From: Nephrocerus scutellatus
Taxonomy: Eukaryota > Arthropoda > Insecta > Diptera > Pipunculidae
Direction: 5' to 3'
Assembly: GCA_947095585.1 (NCBI GenBank)
Contig: OX352762.1
Location: forward strand, 47,793,335-47,857,334
Length of the DNA stretch: 64,000 nucleotides
The translations under genes were made by a program, and so were the position numbers. Of this stretch, positions 29,739 to 40,149 are shown piece by piece. Under the pieces are notes generated by a model. That model did no database searches. It saw only the letters and a list, made by a program, of their open reading frames with translations, and was not told the DNA's origin. Position 1 is the stretch's first letter, and the number at the start of each line of letters is the position of its first letter.

Positions 29739-30529
29739 GGCTTGGAACAGTTTTTAGCGTTGGCTCCGAATTTGAAGTGGTACCAGCAATTTGGAAAGGT
29801 TTTGACCTGTGAATCAGATCGAGATTTGCTGCGCCATTGCCGACTCTCGTTAATTTGCGATCGATGTGCGGCTCGAGATTTTCTTTCGTTGGACCAATTA
29901 TCGAAACGCTTTGTTAAAGTGTCGATGCGCGCCAATAATAAGTGGTTGGAATCACTTACTGTAGGTTGAGCAGGTTTGGAAATGTTATAAATGCCTACGG
30001 GGCTGTGAATTTCTATAATCTTATCTGCGCACGCGGCTACTTTGGTCAACTCGTTTTCTTCCATGCAGGATAAAATCTCTTGGATATTTGTGGGCAGTCG
30101 CTGCAACCACAAATTTCGTAAAACCGGCTCATTGATCTGGTTTACTGAGAGTGCTTGCATTTCGCGTAGTAACTGCGAAGGTTTTTTATCGCCGAGTTGC
30201 AGGCCCGAAAGCAAACGATTTAATTTTATTCTGGCCGAGTCACAAAGCCTTTCGATAATTGCAGTTTTTAAAGAGGTATATTTATGGGTTTCCGCAGGTT
30301 TTAATATTAATTCGCGCACGCATTTTATTGTTTCTGCATCGAGAGCAGCTACTAAATGTCCGTATTTGGTTTTATCAGCAGACACCCCGCTCAATTCGAA
30401 CTGGGCCTCTAGCTGTTTAAACCAAATCTCGGGATCGTCTCTGTTAAAAGCGGAATATTTTACCGAGACTTTATATAGGTTTGTCGTATGACTTTCGTCA
30501 ATTTTGCTTTTATCGTCTTCTGTTGTCAT
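29690..30529 (-). CDS. gag: Gag structural protein of the Ty3/gypsy element
   Basis: Complete 279-residue protein that would form the cytoplasmic virus-like particle and bind element RNA. The ATG at 30529 lies in an A-rich context (CAAAATGACA) typical of insect starts and is the first ATG of the long frame. The N-terminal half has a tryptophan-containing capsid-like region ([16 protein letters not shown], about residues 34-49) followed by helical sequence, as in insect gypsy Gag proteins; I recall this family as Pfam DUF7041, unchecked. Residues about 210-245 are rich in R, K and S. A zinc-knuckle-like cluster follows: C248, H251, C261 and C265 ([14 protein letters not shown], then SKPC), a pattern seen in insect gypsy Gag rather than the retroviral CX2CX4HX4C. 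The last 16 codons or so overlap the start of pol in the -1 frame. No internal stop or frameshift is visible. Confidence 0.9.
   Translation of the reverse strand: MTTEDDKSKIDESHTTNLYKVSVKYSAFNRDDPEIWFKQLEAQFELSGVSADKTKYGHLVAALDAETIKCVRELILKPAETHKYTSLKTAIIERLCDSARIKLNRLLSGLQLGDKKPSQLLREMQALSVNQINEPVLRNLWLQRLPTNIQEILSCMEENELTKVAACADKIIEIHSPVGIYNISKPAQPTVSDSNHLLLARIDTLTKRFDNWSNERKSRAAHRSQINESRQWRSKSRSDSQVKTFPNCWYHFKFGANAKNCSKPCMFDQNRTSARPENQ
29750..29756 (-). promoter_or_regulatory. Candidate -1 frameshift site at the gag/pol overlap
   Basis: Pol lies in the -1 frame relative to gag (its 29738 reference codon is 791 nt from the gag start, remainder 2). The pol frame is closed by TAA at 29754-29756 and gag ends at 29690, so the shift must occur between them. 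The heptamer T AAA AAC (gag codons AAA AAC) is A-rich and resembles the A AAA AAC slippery site but has T in the first position. A second candidate is G GAA AAC just before the gag stop. Neither is canonical. The reading-frame relation is seen directly; the exact slip site is inference. Confidence 0.4.
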
Positions 30530-31383
30530 TTTGTTTGTTTATTTTTCTTTGTGCAAAAGAGAATGAAATGAAAAGTGGCAGGAGCGTAACCGTGCCTGCG
30601 ACTCACGGAGCCGATCGAAATGAATTTGGTAAACTTTGGATATAAATTTATTGTTATACATATGTATGAATGGTTATAAATAAAAAATGAATGAATGGTT
30701 TGGCTTTAATAGTTGTCGCTCATTACCCGATGGAAACAAAAACGAATGGATAGGTAGATTTTTGCGTTACAGTGCAATAAAGGAACAGGAAAATCGCTTA
30801 CCTTACAAGTTGTAATTTGATTTAGAACTAAAATTTCCTTGTTTGTTGCTTTAATTTGTAATCCGAAAATCTTTGTTGGTGTTGCTGCTGCTGCTGCTGC
30901 TGTTGGGTGATTGCTCCTGCTGCTGGTAAATGCTGGATGTATTTGCTGTTGCTGTGGCTGTCGATTGAACTAATTCTTTATAGGTTCTTGACTTGATGTT
31001 AAACTTGGGCGTTATGCATGAAGATTGGATTTGCTGTTTGCAGGGCCTGCGTGTTTGCGACTTGGATGTAGTGGTAAGCTTGTTTCACCGTTCAGCTGTG
31101 GGTAACCGAAAATCTTAGGACTTCCACAAGACTTGAAAGTGAGGTTAATTGCAAGAGTTGCATGTGTAACATGTGATCCGTCGCAATATTGCAATCCTCT
31201 ATTCGTAACCACTGTTGCGGTTGCCGTTATTAGTTGGAATAGAGGATGTTGGTTGTGATGCCGCTTTAAATTGTGGATGATGTAGCTGTAGCTACTTCAC
31301 GGTCGCCGGTGTGAATGGCGGCTGTAGTTTTTTGTTTGCCGATGTGTCGAGACTGGCGAGTTTCTTGATTTGTTTTTTTCTTT
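30530..31383 (-). other. Retrotransposon 5' leader, non-coding
   Basis: An 854-bp stretch between the primer-binding site and the gag ATG. On the element strand it is rich in CAG/CAA triplets. The only notable open frame (31012-31212, minus, 66 codons) has no recognisable motif and is not in phase with gag. Such leaders usually carry RNA packaging and dimerisation signals; none can be pinpointed here. Confidence 0.7.
30884..30901. repeat. (GCT)6 microsatellite in the leader
   Basis: Six perfect GCT units on the plus strand, equal to (AGC)6 on the element strand. They sit within a wider imperfect stretch of GTT/GCT triplets from about 30874 to 30960. Triplet slippage here probably varies among copies of the element. 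Confidence 0.85.
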
Positions 31384-31397
31384 CGTCGGGGTCACCA
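31384..31397 (-). promoter_or_regulatory. Primer-binding site, complementary to tRNA-Trp
   Basis: The element strand reads TGGTGACCCCGACG, three bases (AAT) inside the LTR edge. It is the complement of the tRNA-Trp 3' end (...CGTCGGGGTCACCA), the primer also used by avian sarcoma-leukosis type retroviruses. The match is 14 nt and then departs (AAAG where the tRNA would give TGAT). The site defines minus-strand DNA priming and fixes the LTR boundary at 31401. tRNA identity is from remembered tRNA-Trp sequence. Confidence 0.85.
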
Positions 31398-31542
31398 ATT
31401 TGTGGGGCTTATGTGTTTTTGACGTGTTGTACAACGATAGAACACTGCTCCACAATTTTAGCGTGCCCTAAAGCACTAGAGTAAATCCACAGAAAAAGAG
31501 GAAGAATACCGCCAAGATATCCAATTCGGGTCACCAACTTAT

Positions 31543-31548
31543 TTTATT
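31543..31548 (-). terminator. Candidate polyadenylation signal AATAAA in the LTR
   Basis: AATAAA on the element strand, just downstream of the candidate transcription start, as expected if R is short. In an intact element the copy in the 3' LTR would be the one used; here that LTR is missing, so transcripts would have to read on into satellite or end elsewhere. Confidence 0.4.
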
Positions 31549-31554
31549 TCTCCA

Positions 31555-31582
31555 ATGAATAAAAATTAAGGAACAACTTATA
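31555..31582 (-). promoter_or_regulatory. Candidate core promoter in the LTR (TATA box plus initiator-like site)
   Basis: On the element strand a TATAAG box (31577-31582, context CATATAAG) is followed about 20 nt later by TTCATTGG (about 31553-31560), loosely like the arthropod initiator TCAKTY. The location in mid-LTR and the orientation toward gag fit the U3/R boundary. This is motif inference only. Confidence 0.4.
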
Positions 31583-31834
31583 TGGCTTAAAGATACGCTT
31601 ATTTACTAGTGAAAAATGTTGAGAAAAAATAATTTGAAGTACGTAGAACTAAAAAATGGTGTCGCGATTTTGCCTGGCCTTTTTTGATAATCCAAATCAA
31701 GTGAAGTGCGCGCTCGTTCGTTTTTGTTTCCTTTTTTCGTGAGGCGACGAGTGTCGCTTGCTAGCGGTGAGAAAGCGTAGCATTTCGTTTGTCTCAACGA
31801 CCCGACCGTCAGGGGGCACGCCGGTGCTGCCACA

Positions 31835-34800
31835 GATTTGTTCCAGAAATTCCAGACCATAAGGGTCATATTCCAGAATTTCCATAGGAAGAAGTCTGAT
31901 AGTCACATCTTAGTTCTACATTCCGAATTTCATGCGAATCGCTTGAGAAATTGATTTGTTTCAGAAATTCCAGACCATAATGATGATATTCTAGAATTTC
32001 CATAGGAAGAAATCTTATAATCGCATCTTAGTTCTACATTCCGAATTTCATGAGAATAGCTTGAGAAATTGATTTATTCCAGAAATTCCAGACCATAATG
32101 ATCATATTCTAGAATTTCCATAGGAAGAATTCTTATAGTCGCATCTTAGTTCTATATTCCGAACTTCATGCGAATCGCTTGAGAAATTGATTTATTCCAG
32201 AAATTCCAGACCATAATGATCATATTCCAGAATTTCCATTGGAAGAAGTCTTTTAGTCGCATCTTAGTCCTACATTCCGAATTTCATGCGAATCGCTTGA
32301 GAAATTGATTTGTTCCTGAAATTCCAGACCATAATGATCATATTCCCGAATTTCCATAGGAAGAAGTCTTATAGTCGCATCTTAGTCCTACATTCCGAAT
32401 TTCATGCGAACCGCTTGGGAAATTGATTTGTTCCAGAAATTCCAGAACAAATAACCATATTAAAGAATTTTCATAGGAAGAAGTCTTATAGTCGCATCTT
32501 AGTCCTACATTCCGAATTTTATGTAAATCGCTTGAGAAATTGATTTGTTCCAGAAATTCCAGACCATAATGATCATATTCCAGAATTTCCATAGGAAGAA
32601 GTCTAATAGTCGCACCTTAGTTCTACATTCCGAACTTCATGCGAATCGCTTGAGAAATTGATTTATTCCAGAAATTCCAGACCATAATGATCATATTCCA
32701 GAATTTCCATAGGAAGAAATCTTATAGTCGCATCTTAGTTCTACATTCCGAATTTCATGCGAATCGCTTGGGAAATTGATTTGTTCCAGAAATTCCAGAA
32801 CATAATGAACATATTAGAGAATTTTCATAGGAAGAAGTCTTATAGTCGCATCTTAGTCCTACATTCCGAATTTTATGCAAATCGCTTGAGAAATTGATTT
32901 GTTCCAGAAATTCCAGACCATAATGATCATATTCCAGAATTTCCATAGGAAGAAGTCTAATAGTCGCATCTTAGTTCTACATTCCGAGCTTCATGCGAAT
33001 CGCTTGGGAAATGGATTTGTTCCAGAAGTTCCAGACCATAATTATCATATTCCATAATTTCCATAGGAAGAAGTCTTATAGTCGCATCTTAGTCCTACAT
33101 TACGAATTTCATGCGAATCACTTGAAAAATTGATTTGTTCCAGAAATTCCAGACCATAATGATCATATTCCAGAATTTCCATAGGAAGAAATCTTATAGT
33201 CGCATCTTAGTTCTACATTCCGAACTTCATGCGAATCGCTTGAGAAATTGATTTATTCCAGAAATTCCAAACCATAATGATCATATTCCAGAATTTCCAT
33301 AGGAAGAAATCTTATAGTCTCATCGTAGTTCTACATTCCGAATTTCATGCGAATCGCTTGAGAAATTGATTTGTTCCAGCAATTCCAGACAATAATGATC
33401 ATATTCCAGAATTTCTATAGGAAGAAATCTTATAGTCGCATCTTAGTTCTTCATTCTGAATTTCATGCGAATCGCTTGAGAAATTGATTTGTTCCAGAAA
33501 TTCCAGACCATAATGATCATATTCCAGAATTTCCATAGGAAGAAGTCTTATAGTCGCATTTTAGTTCTACATTCCGAATTTCATGCGAATCGCTTGAGAA
33601 ATTGATTTGTTCCAGAAATTCCAGACCATAATGATCATATTCCACAATTTCCATAGGAAGAAGTCTGATAATCGCATCTTAGTTCTACATTCCGAATTTC
33701 ATGCGAATCGCTTAAGAAATTGATTTGTTCCAGAAATTCCAAACCATAATGATGATATTCCAGAATTTCCATAGGAAGAAATCTTATAGTCGCATCTTAG
33801 TTCTACATTCTGAATTTCATGCGAATCGCTTGAGAAATTGATTTGTTCCAGAAATTCCAGACCATAATGATCATATTCCAGAATTTCCATAGGAAGAAGT
33901 CTTATAGTCGCATCTTAGTCCAACATTCCGAATTTCCTGCGAATCGCTTGAGAAATTGATTTGTTCCAGAAATTCCAGACCATATTGATCATACTCCACA
34001 ATTTCCATAGGAAGAAGTCTGATAATCGCATCTTAGTTCTACATTCCGAATTTCCTGCGAATCGTTTGGGAAATTGATTTGTTCCAGAAATTCCAGACCA
34101 TAATGATCATATTCCACAATTTCCATAGGAAGAAGTCTGATAATCGCATCTTAGTTCTACATTCCGAATTTCCTGCGAATCGCTTGAGAAATTGATTTTT
34201 TCCAGAAATTCCAGACCATAATGATCATACTCCACAATTTCCATAGGAAGAAGTCTGATAATCGCATCTTAGTTCTACATTCCGAATTTCCTGCGAATCG
34301 CTTGGGAAATTGATTTGTTCCAGAAATTCCAGACCATAATGATCATACTCCACAATTTCCATAGGAAGAAGTCTGATAATTGCATCTTAGTTCTACATTC
34401 CGAATTTCATGCGAATCGCTTGAGAAATTCCAGACCATAATGATCATACTCCACAATTTCCATAGGAAGAAGTCTGATAATCGCATCTTAGTTCTACATT
34501 CCGAATTTCCTGCGAATCGCTTGGGAAATTGATTTGTTCCAGAAATTCCAGACCATAATGATCATACTCCACAATTTCCATAGGAAGAAGTCTGATAATT
34601 GCATCTTAGTTCTACATTCCGAATTTCATGCGAATCGCTTGAGAAATTGATTTTTTCCAGAAATTCCGGACAATAATGATCATATTCTAGAATTTCCATA
34701 GGAAGAATTCTTATAATCGCATCTTAGTTCTACATTCCGAACTTCATGCGAATCGCTTGAGAAATTGATTTGTTCCAGAAATTCCAGACCATAATGATCA

Positions 34801-37800
34801 TATTCCACAATTTCCATAGGAAGAAGTCTGATAATCGCATCTTAGTTCTACATTCCGAATTTCCTGCGAATCGCTTGAGAAATTGATTTGTTCCAGAAAT
34901 TCCAGACCATAATGATCATACTCCACAATTTCCATAGGAAGAAGTCTGATAATCGCATCTTAGTTCTACATTCCGAATTTCCTGCGAATCGCTTGGGAAA
35001 TTGATTTGTTCCAGAAATTCCAGACCATAATGATCATACTCCACAATTTCCATAGGAAGAAGTCTGATAATCGCATCTTAGTTCTACATTCCGAATTTCA
35101 TGCGAATCGCTTGAGAAATTGATTTTTTCCAGAAATTCCAGACAATAATGATCATATTCTAGAATTTCCATAGGAAGAAGTCTGATAATCGTATCTTAGT
35201 TCTGCATTCCGAATTTCCTGCGAATTGCTTGAGAAATTGATTTGTTCCAGAAATTCCAGACCATAATGATCATATTCCAGAATTTCCATAGGAAGAAATC
35301 TTATAGTCGCATCGTAGTTCTACATTCCGAATTTCATGCGAATCGCTTGAGAAATTGATTTGTTCCAGAAATTCCAGACCATAATGATCATATTCCAGAA
35401 TTTCTATAGGAAGAAATCTTATAGTCGCATCTTAGTTCTACATTCCGAACTTCATACGAATCGCTTGAGAAATTGATTTATTCCAGAAATTCCAGACTAT
35501 AATGATCATATTCCAGAATTTCCATAGGAAGAAATCTTATAGTCGCATCGTAGTTCTACATTCCGAAATTCATGCGAATCGCTTGAGAAAATGATTTATT
35601 CCAGAAATTCCAAACCATAATGATCATATACCAGAATTTTCATAGGAAGAAATCTTATAGTCGCATCGTAGTTCTACATTCCGAATTTCACGCGAATCGC
35701 TTGAGAAATTGATTTGTTCCAGAAATTCCAGACAATAATGATCATATTCCAGAATTTCCATAGGAAGAAATCTTATAGTCGCATCTTAGTTCTACATTCC
35801 GAATTTCCTGCGAATCGCTTGGGAAATTGATTTGTTCCAGAAATTCCAGACCATAATGATCATATTCCACAATTTCCATAGGAAGAAGTCTTATAGTCGC
35901 ATCTTAGTCCTACATTCCGAATTTCATGCGAAATCGCTTGAGAAATTTATTTGTTCCAGAAATTCCAGACCATAATTATCATATTCCATAATATCCATAG
36001 GAAGAAGTCTGATAGTCGCATCTTAGTTCTACATTCCGAATTTCATGCGAATCGCTTAAGAAATTGATTTGTTCCAGAAATTCCAAACCATAATGATGAT
36101 ATTCCAGAATTTCCATAGGAAGACATCTTATAGTCGCATCTTAGTTCTACATTCTGAATTTCATGCGAATCGCTTGAGAAATTGATTTGTTCCAGAAATT
36201 CCAGACAAAAATGATCATATTCCAGAATTTCCATAGGAAGAAGTCTTATAGTCGCATCTTAGTCCTATATTCCGAATTTCATGCGAATCGCTTGAAAAAT
36301 TGACTTGTTCGAGAAATTCCAGACCATAAAGATCATATTCCAGAATTTCCATAGGAAGAAGTCTAATAGTCGCATCTTAGTTCTACATTCCGAATTTCAT
36401 GCGAATCGCTGGAGCAATTGATTTGTTCCAGAAATTCCAGACCATAATGATCATATTCCAGAATTTCCATTGGAAGAAGTCTTTTAGTCGCATCTTAGTC
36501 CTACATTCCAAATTTCATGCGAATCGCTTGAGAAATTGATTTGTTCCTGAAATTCCAGAACCATAATGATCGTATTCCAGAATTTCCATAGGAAGAAGTC
36601 TTATAGTCGCATCTTAGTCCTACATTCCGAATTTCATGCGAACCGCTTGAGAAATTGATTTGTTCCAGAAATTTCAGACCATAATGACCATATTAGAGAA
36701 TTTTCATAGGAAGAAGTCTTATAGTCGCATCTTAGTCCTACATTCCGAATTTTATGCAAATCGCTTGAGAAATTGATTTGTTCCAGAAATTCCAGACCAG
36801 AATGATCATATTCCAGAATTTCCATAGGAAGAAGTCTAATAGTCGCATCTTAGTTCTAAATTCCGAACTTCATGCGAATCGCTTGAGAAATTGATTTATT
36901 CCAGAAATTCCAGACCATAATGATCATATTCCAGAATTTCCATAGGAAGAAATCTTATAGTCGCATCTTAGTTCTACATTCCGAATTTCATGCGAATCGC
37001 TTGGGAAATTGATTTGTTCCAGAAATTCCAGACCATAATGATCATATTCCAAAATTTCCATAGAAAGAAATCTTATAGTCACATCTTAGTTCTACATTCT
37101 GAATTTCATGCGAATCGCTTGAGAAATTGATTTGTTCCAGAAATTCCAGACCATAATTATCATATTCCAGAATTTCCATAGCAAGAAATCTTATAGTCGC
37201 ATCTTAGTTCTACATTCCGAATTTCATGAGAATCGATTGAGAAATTGATTTGTTCCAGAAATTCCAGACCATAATGATCATATTCCAGAATTTCCATAGG
37301 AAGAAATCTTATAGTCGCATCTTAGTTCTACATTCCGAATTTCATGAGAATCGCTTGAGAAATTGATTTGTTTCAGAAATTCCAGACCATAATGATCATA
37401 TTCCAGAATTTCCATAGGAAGAAATCTTATAGTCGCATCTTAGTTCTACATTCCGAATTTCATGCGAATCGCTTGAGAAATTGATTTATTCCAGAAATTC
37501 CAGACCATAGTGATCATATTCCAGAATTTCCATAGGAAGAAATCTTATAGTCGCATCGTAGTTCTACATTCCGAATTTCATGCGAATCGCTTGAGAAATT
37601 GATTTTTTCCAGAAATTCCAGACAATAACGATCATATTCTAGAATTTCCATAGGAAGAATTCTTATAGTCGCATCTTAGTTCTACATTCCGAACTTTATG
37701 CGAATCGCTTGAGAAATTGATTTATTCCAGAAATTCCAGACCATAATGATCATATTCCAGAATTTCCATAGGAAGAAATCTTATAGTCGCATCGTAGCTC

Positions 37801-39330
37801 TACATTCCGAATTTCATGCGAATCGCTTGAGAAATTATTTTGTTCCAGAAATTCCAGACCATAATGATCATATTCCAGAATTTCCATAGGAAGAAATCTT
37901 ATAGTCGCATCTTAGTACTACATTCCGAACTTCATGCGAATCGCTTGAGAAATTGATTTATTCCAGAAATTCCAGACCATAATGATCATATTCCAGAATT
38001 TCCATAGGAAGAAATCTTATAGTCGCATCGTAGTTCTACATTCCGAATTTCATGCGAATCGCTTGAGAAATTGATTTGTTCCAGCAATTCCAGGCAATAA
38101 TGATCATATTCTAGAATTTCTATAGGAAGAATTCTTATAGTCGCATCTTAGTTATACATTCCGAATTTCATGCGAAACGCTTGAGAAATTGATTTGTTCC
38201 AGAAATTCCAGACAATAATGATCATATTCCAGAAGTTCCATAGGAAGAAATCTTATAGTCACATCTTAGTCCTACATTCCGAATTTCATGCGAATCGCTT
38301 GAGAAAGTGATATGTTCCAGAAATTCCAGACCATAATGATCATATTCCACAATTTCCATAGGAAGAAGTCTGGTAGTCGCATCTTAGTTCTACAATCCGA
38401 ATTTCCTGCGAAGCGCTTGAGAAATTGATTTGTTCCAGAAATTCCAGACCATAATGATCATACTCCACAATTTCCATAGGAAGAAGTCTGATAGTCGCAT
38501 CTTAGTTCTACATTCCGAATTTCCTGCGAATCTCTTTGGAAATTGATTTGTTCCAGAAATTCCAGACCATAATGATCATATTCCAGAATTTCCATAGGAA
38601 GAAATCGGAATTCATGAATTAGAATTTCATGCGAATCGCTTGAGAAATAGATTTTTTCCAGAAATTCAAGACAATAACGATCATACTCTAGAATTTCCAT
38701 AGGAAGAATTCTTATAGTCGCATCTTAGTTCTACATTCCGAACTTCATGCGAATCGCTTGAGAAATTGATTTATTCCAGAAATTCCAGACCATAATGATC
38801 ATATTCCAGAATTTCCACAGGAAGAAGTCTGGTAGTCGCATCTTAGTTCTACAATCTGAATTTCCTGCGAAGCGCTTGAGAAATTGATTTGTTCCAGAAA
38901 TTCCAGACCATAATGATCATACTCCACAATTTCCATAGGAAGAAGTCTGATAGTCGCATCTTAGTTCTACATTCCGAATTTCCTGCGAATCGCTTTGAAA
39001 ATTGATTTGTTCCAGAAATTCCAGACCATAATGATCATATTCAAGAATTTCCATAGGAAGAAATCGGATAGTCGCATCTCAGTTCTACATTCCGAATTTC
39101 ATGCGAATCGCTTGAGAAATTGATTTGTTCCAGAAATTCCAGGCCATAAGGGTCATATTCCAGAATTTCCATAGGAAGAAGTCTGATAGTCACATCTTAG
39201 TTCTACATTCCGAATTTCATGCGAATCGCTTGAGAAATTGATTTGTTTCAGAAATTCCAGACCATAATGATGATATTCTAGAATTTCCATAGGAAGAAAT
39301 CTTATAATCGCATCTTAGTTCTACATTCCG
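31835..39330. repeat. 118-bp satellite array, left-type monomers after the retrotransposon
   Basis: The satellite resumes mid-monomer at GATTTGTTCC and continues the P/R superblock to 36474. It then runs into sequence of the 15.2-16.6 kb type (36634 matches 15362) and, from about 38.4 kb, a second set of P-like monomers: CATAAGGGTCATATT at about 39146 and the empty-site TT at 39120-39121. The last TGATAATCGC-type monomers lie near 35.1 kb. No gene is seen. Confidence 0.95.
38596..38640. repeat. Aberrant monomer junction with a 12-bp palindrome
   Basis: The expected continuation after GGAAGAAATCGG (seen at 39058) is ATAGTCGCATC. Here the sequence instead reads AATTCATGAATTAGAATTTC before rejoining at CATGCGAATCGC. 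AATTCATGAATT is a perfect palindrome found nowhere else in the array as far as I can see. It marks a local rearrangement shortening one monomer. Confidence 0.6.
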
Positions 39331-40149
39331 AATTTCATGCGAATCTCTTGGGAAATTGCTTTATTCCAGAAATTCCAGACAAAAATGATCATATTCCAGA
39401 AGTTCCATAGGAAGAAATCTTATATTCACATCTTCGTCCTACATTCCGAATTTCATGCGAATCGCTTGAGAAATTACTTTGTTCCAGAAATTCCAGACCA
39501 TAATGATCATATTCCAGAATTTCCATAGGAAGAAGTCTGATAGTCGCATCTTAGTTCTACATTCCGAATTTCCTGCGATTCGCTTGAGAAATTGATTTGT
39601 TACAGAAATTCCAGACCATAATGATCATATTCCAGAATTTCCATAGGAAGAAATCTTCTAGTCGCATCGTAGTTCTAAATTCCGAATTTCATGCGAATCG
39701 CTTGAGAAATTGATTTGTTCCAGAAATTCCAGACCATAATGATCATATTCCAGAATTTCCATAGGAAGAATTCTTATAGTCGCATCTTAGTTCTACATTC
39801 CGAATTTCATGCGAATCTCTTGGGAAATTGCTTTATTCCAGAAATTCCAGACAGACATCTTCGTCCTACATTCCGAATTTCATGCGAATCGCTTGAGAAA
39901 TTACTTTGTTCCAGAAATTCCAGACCATAATGATCATATTCCAGAATTTCCATAGGAAGAAATCTTCTAGTCGCATCGTAGTTCTAAATTCCGAATTTCA
40001 TGCGAATCGCTTGAGAAATTGATTTGTTCCAGAAATTCCAGACCATAATGATCATATTCCAGAATTTCCATAGGAAGAAGTCTGATAGTCGCATCTATGT
40101 TCTACATTCCGAATTTCTTGCGAATCGCTTGAGAAATTGATTGGCTCCA

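Larger units (their letters stand above)
27178..31834 (-). mobile_element. Ty3/gypsy LTR retrotransposon fragment: 5' LTR, leader, gag and pol, lacking its 3' end
   Basis: The element reads right to left: 5' LTR (31401-31834), primer-binding site (31384-31397), leader, gag (29690-30529), then pol in the -1 frame. Domain order protease-RT-RNase H-integrase is that of Ty3/gypsy elements; Copia types place integrase first. The 5' edge is exact (TGTGG at 31834). The 3' edge is broken: after the integrase codons for ERW the sequence is satellite (27177 and below), so the rest of integrase, any polypurine tract and the 3' LTR are gone. No env-like frame is present. There is no target-site duplication, and two satellite bases (TT) are missing between the flanks. 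Gag and pol have no internal stops, suggesting a young copy, although without a 3' LTR it cannot be autonomous. The missing LTR pair rules out dating by LTR divergence. It resembles insect gypsy families from memory; the exact family is not assigned. Confidence 0.95.
31401..31834 (-). repeat. 5' LTR of the Ty3/gypsy element (434 bp)
   Basis: It starts on the element strand with TGTGGCAGC (31834 leftward) and ends with CCCCACA (31401), giving the 5-bp terminal inverted repeat TGTGG/CCACA. The inner edge is set by the primer-binding site three bases away and the outer edge by the abrupt return of satellite at 31835. It is the only LTR in the window. It contains a TATA-like box, an AATAAA signal and a partial copy of the primer-binding sequence (31528-31537). 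Confidence 0.92.
26051..36474. repeat. Satellite superblock R: full-length copy of P carrying the retrotransposon
   Basis: R is collinear with P at offset 9785 before the retrotransposon and 14440 after it. The difference of 4655 bp equals the 4657-bp element minus 2 bp of lost satellite. With the element removed, R is about 5767 bp, against 5769 for P, and keeps the nine monomers and the 691 bp that Q lost. After 36474 the array continues as sequence of the 15.2-16.6 kb type. Confidence 0.85.

Noticed and set aside
27602..30491. Plus-strand open frames inside the retrotransposon (for example 30042-30491 and 29413-29757)
   Set aside because: They are antisense to gag and pol, which have clear domain motifs on the minus strand.
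31012..31212. 66-codon minus-strand frame in the retrotransposon leader
   Set aside because: Short, without motifs, and in the untranslated leader; not supported as a gene.
27178..31834. Errantivirus or endogenous retrovirus with env
   Set aside because: No env frame is present, and the region where one would lie is deleted, so it can be neither supported nor excluded for the parent element.
31606..31906. Minus-strand frames of 69 and 87 codons crossing the LTR outer edge
   Set aside because: They start in satellite and run into the LTR by chance; no domain is recognisable.
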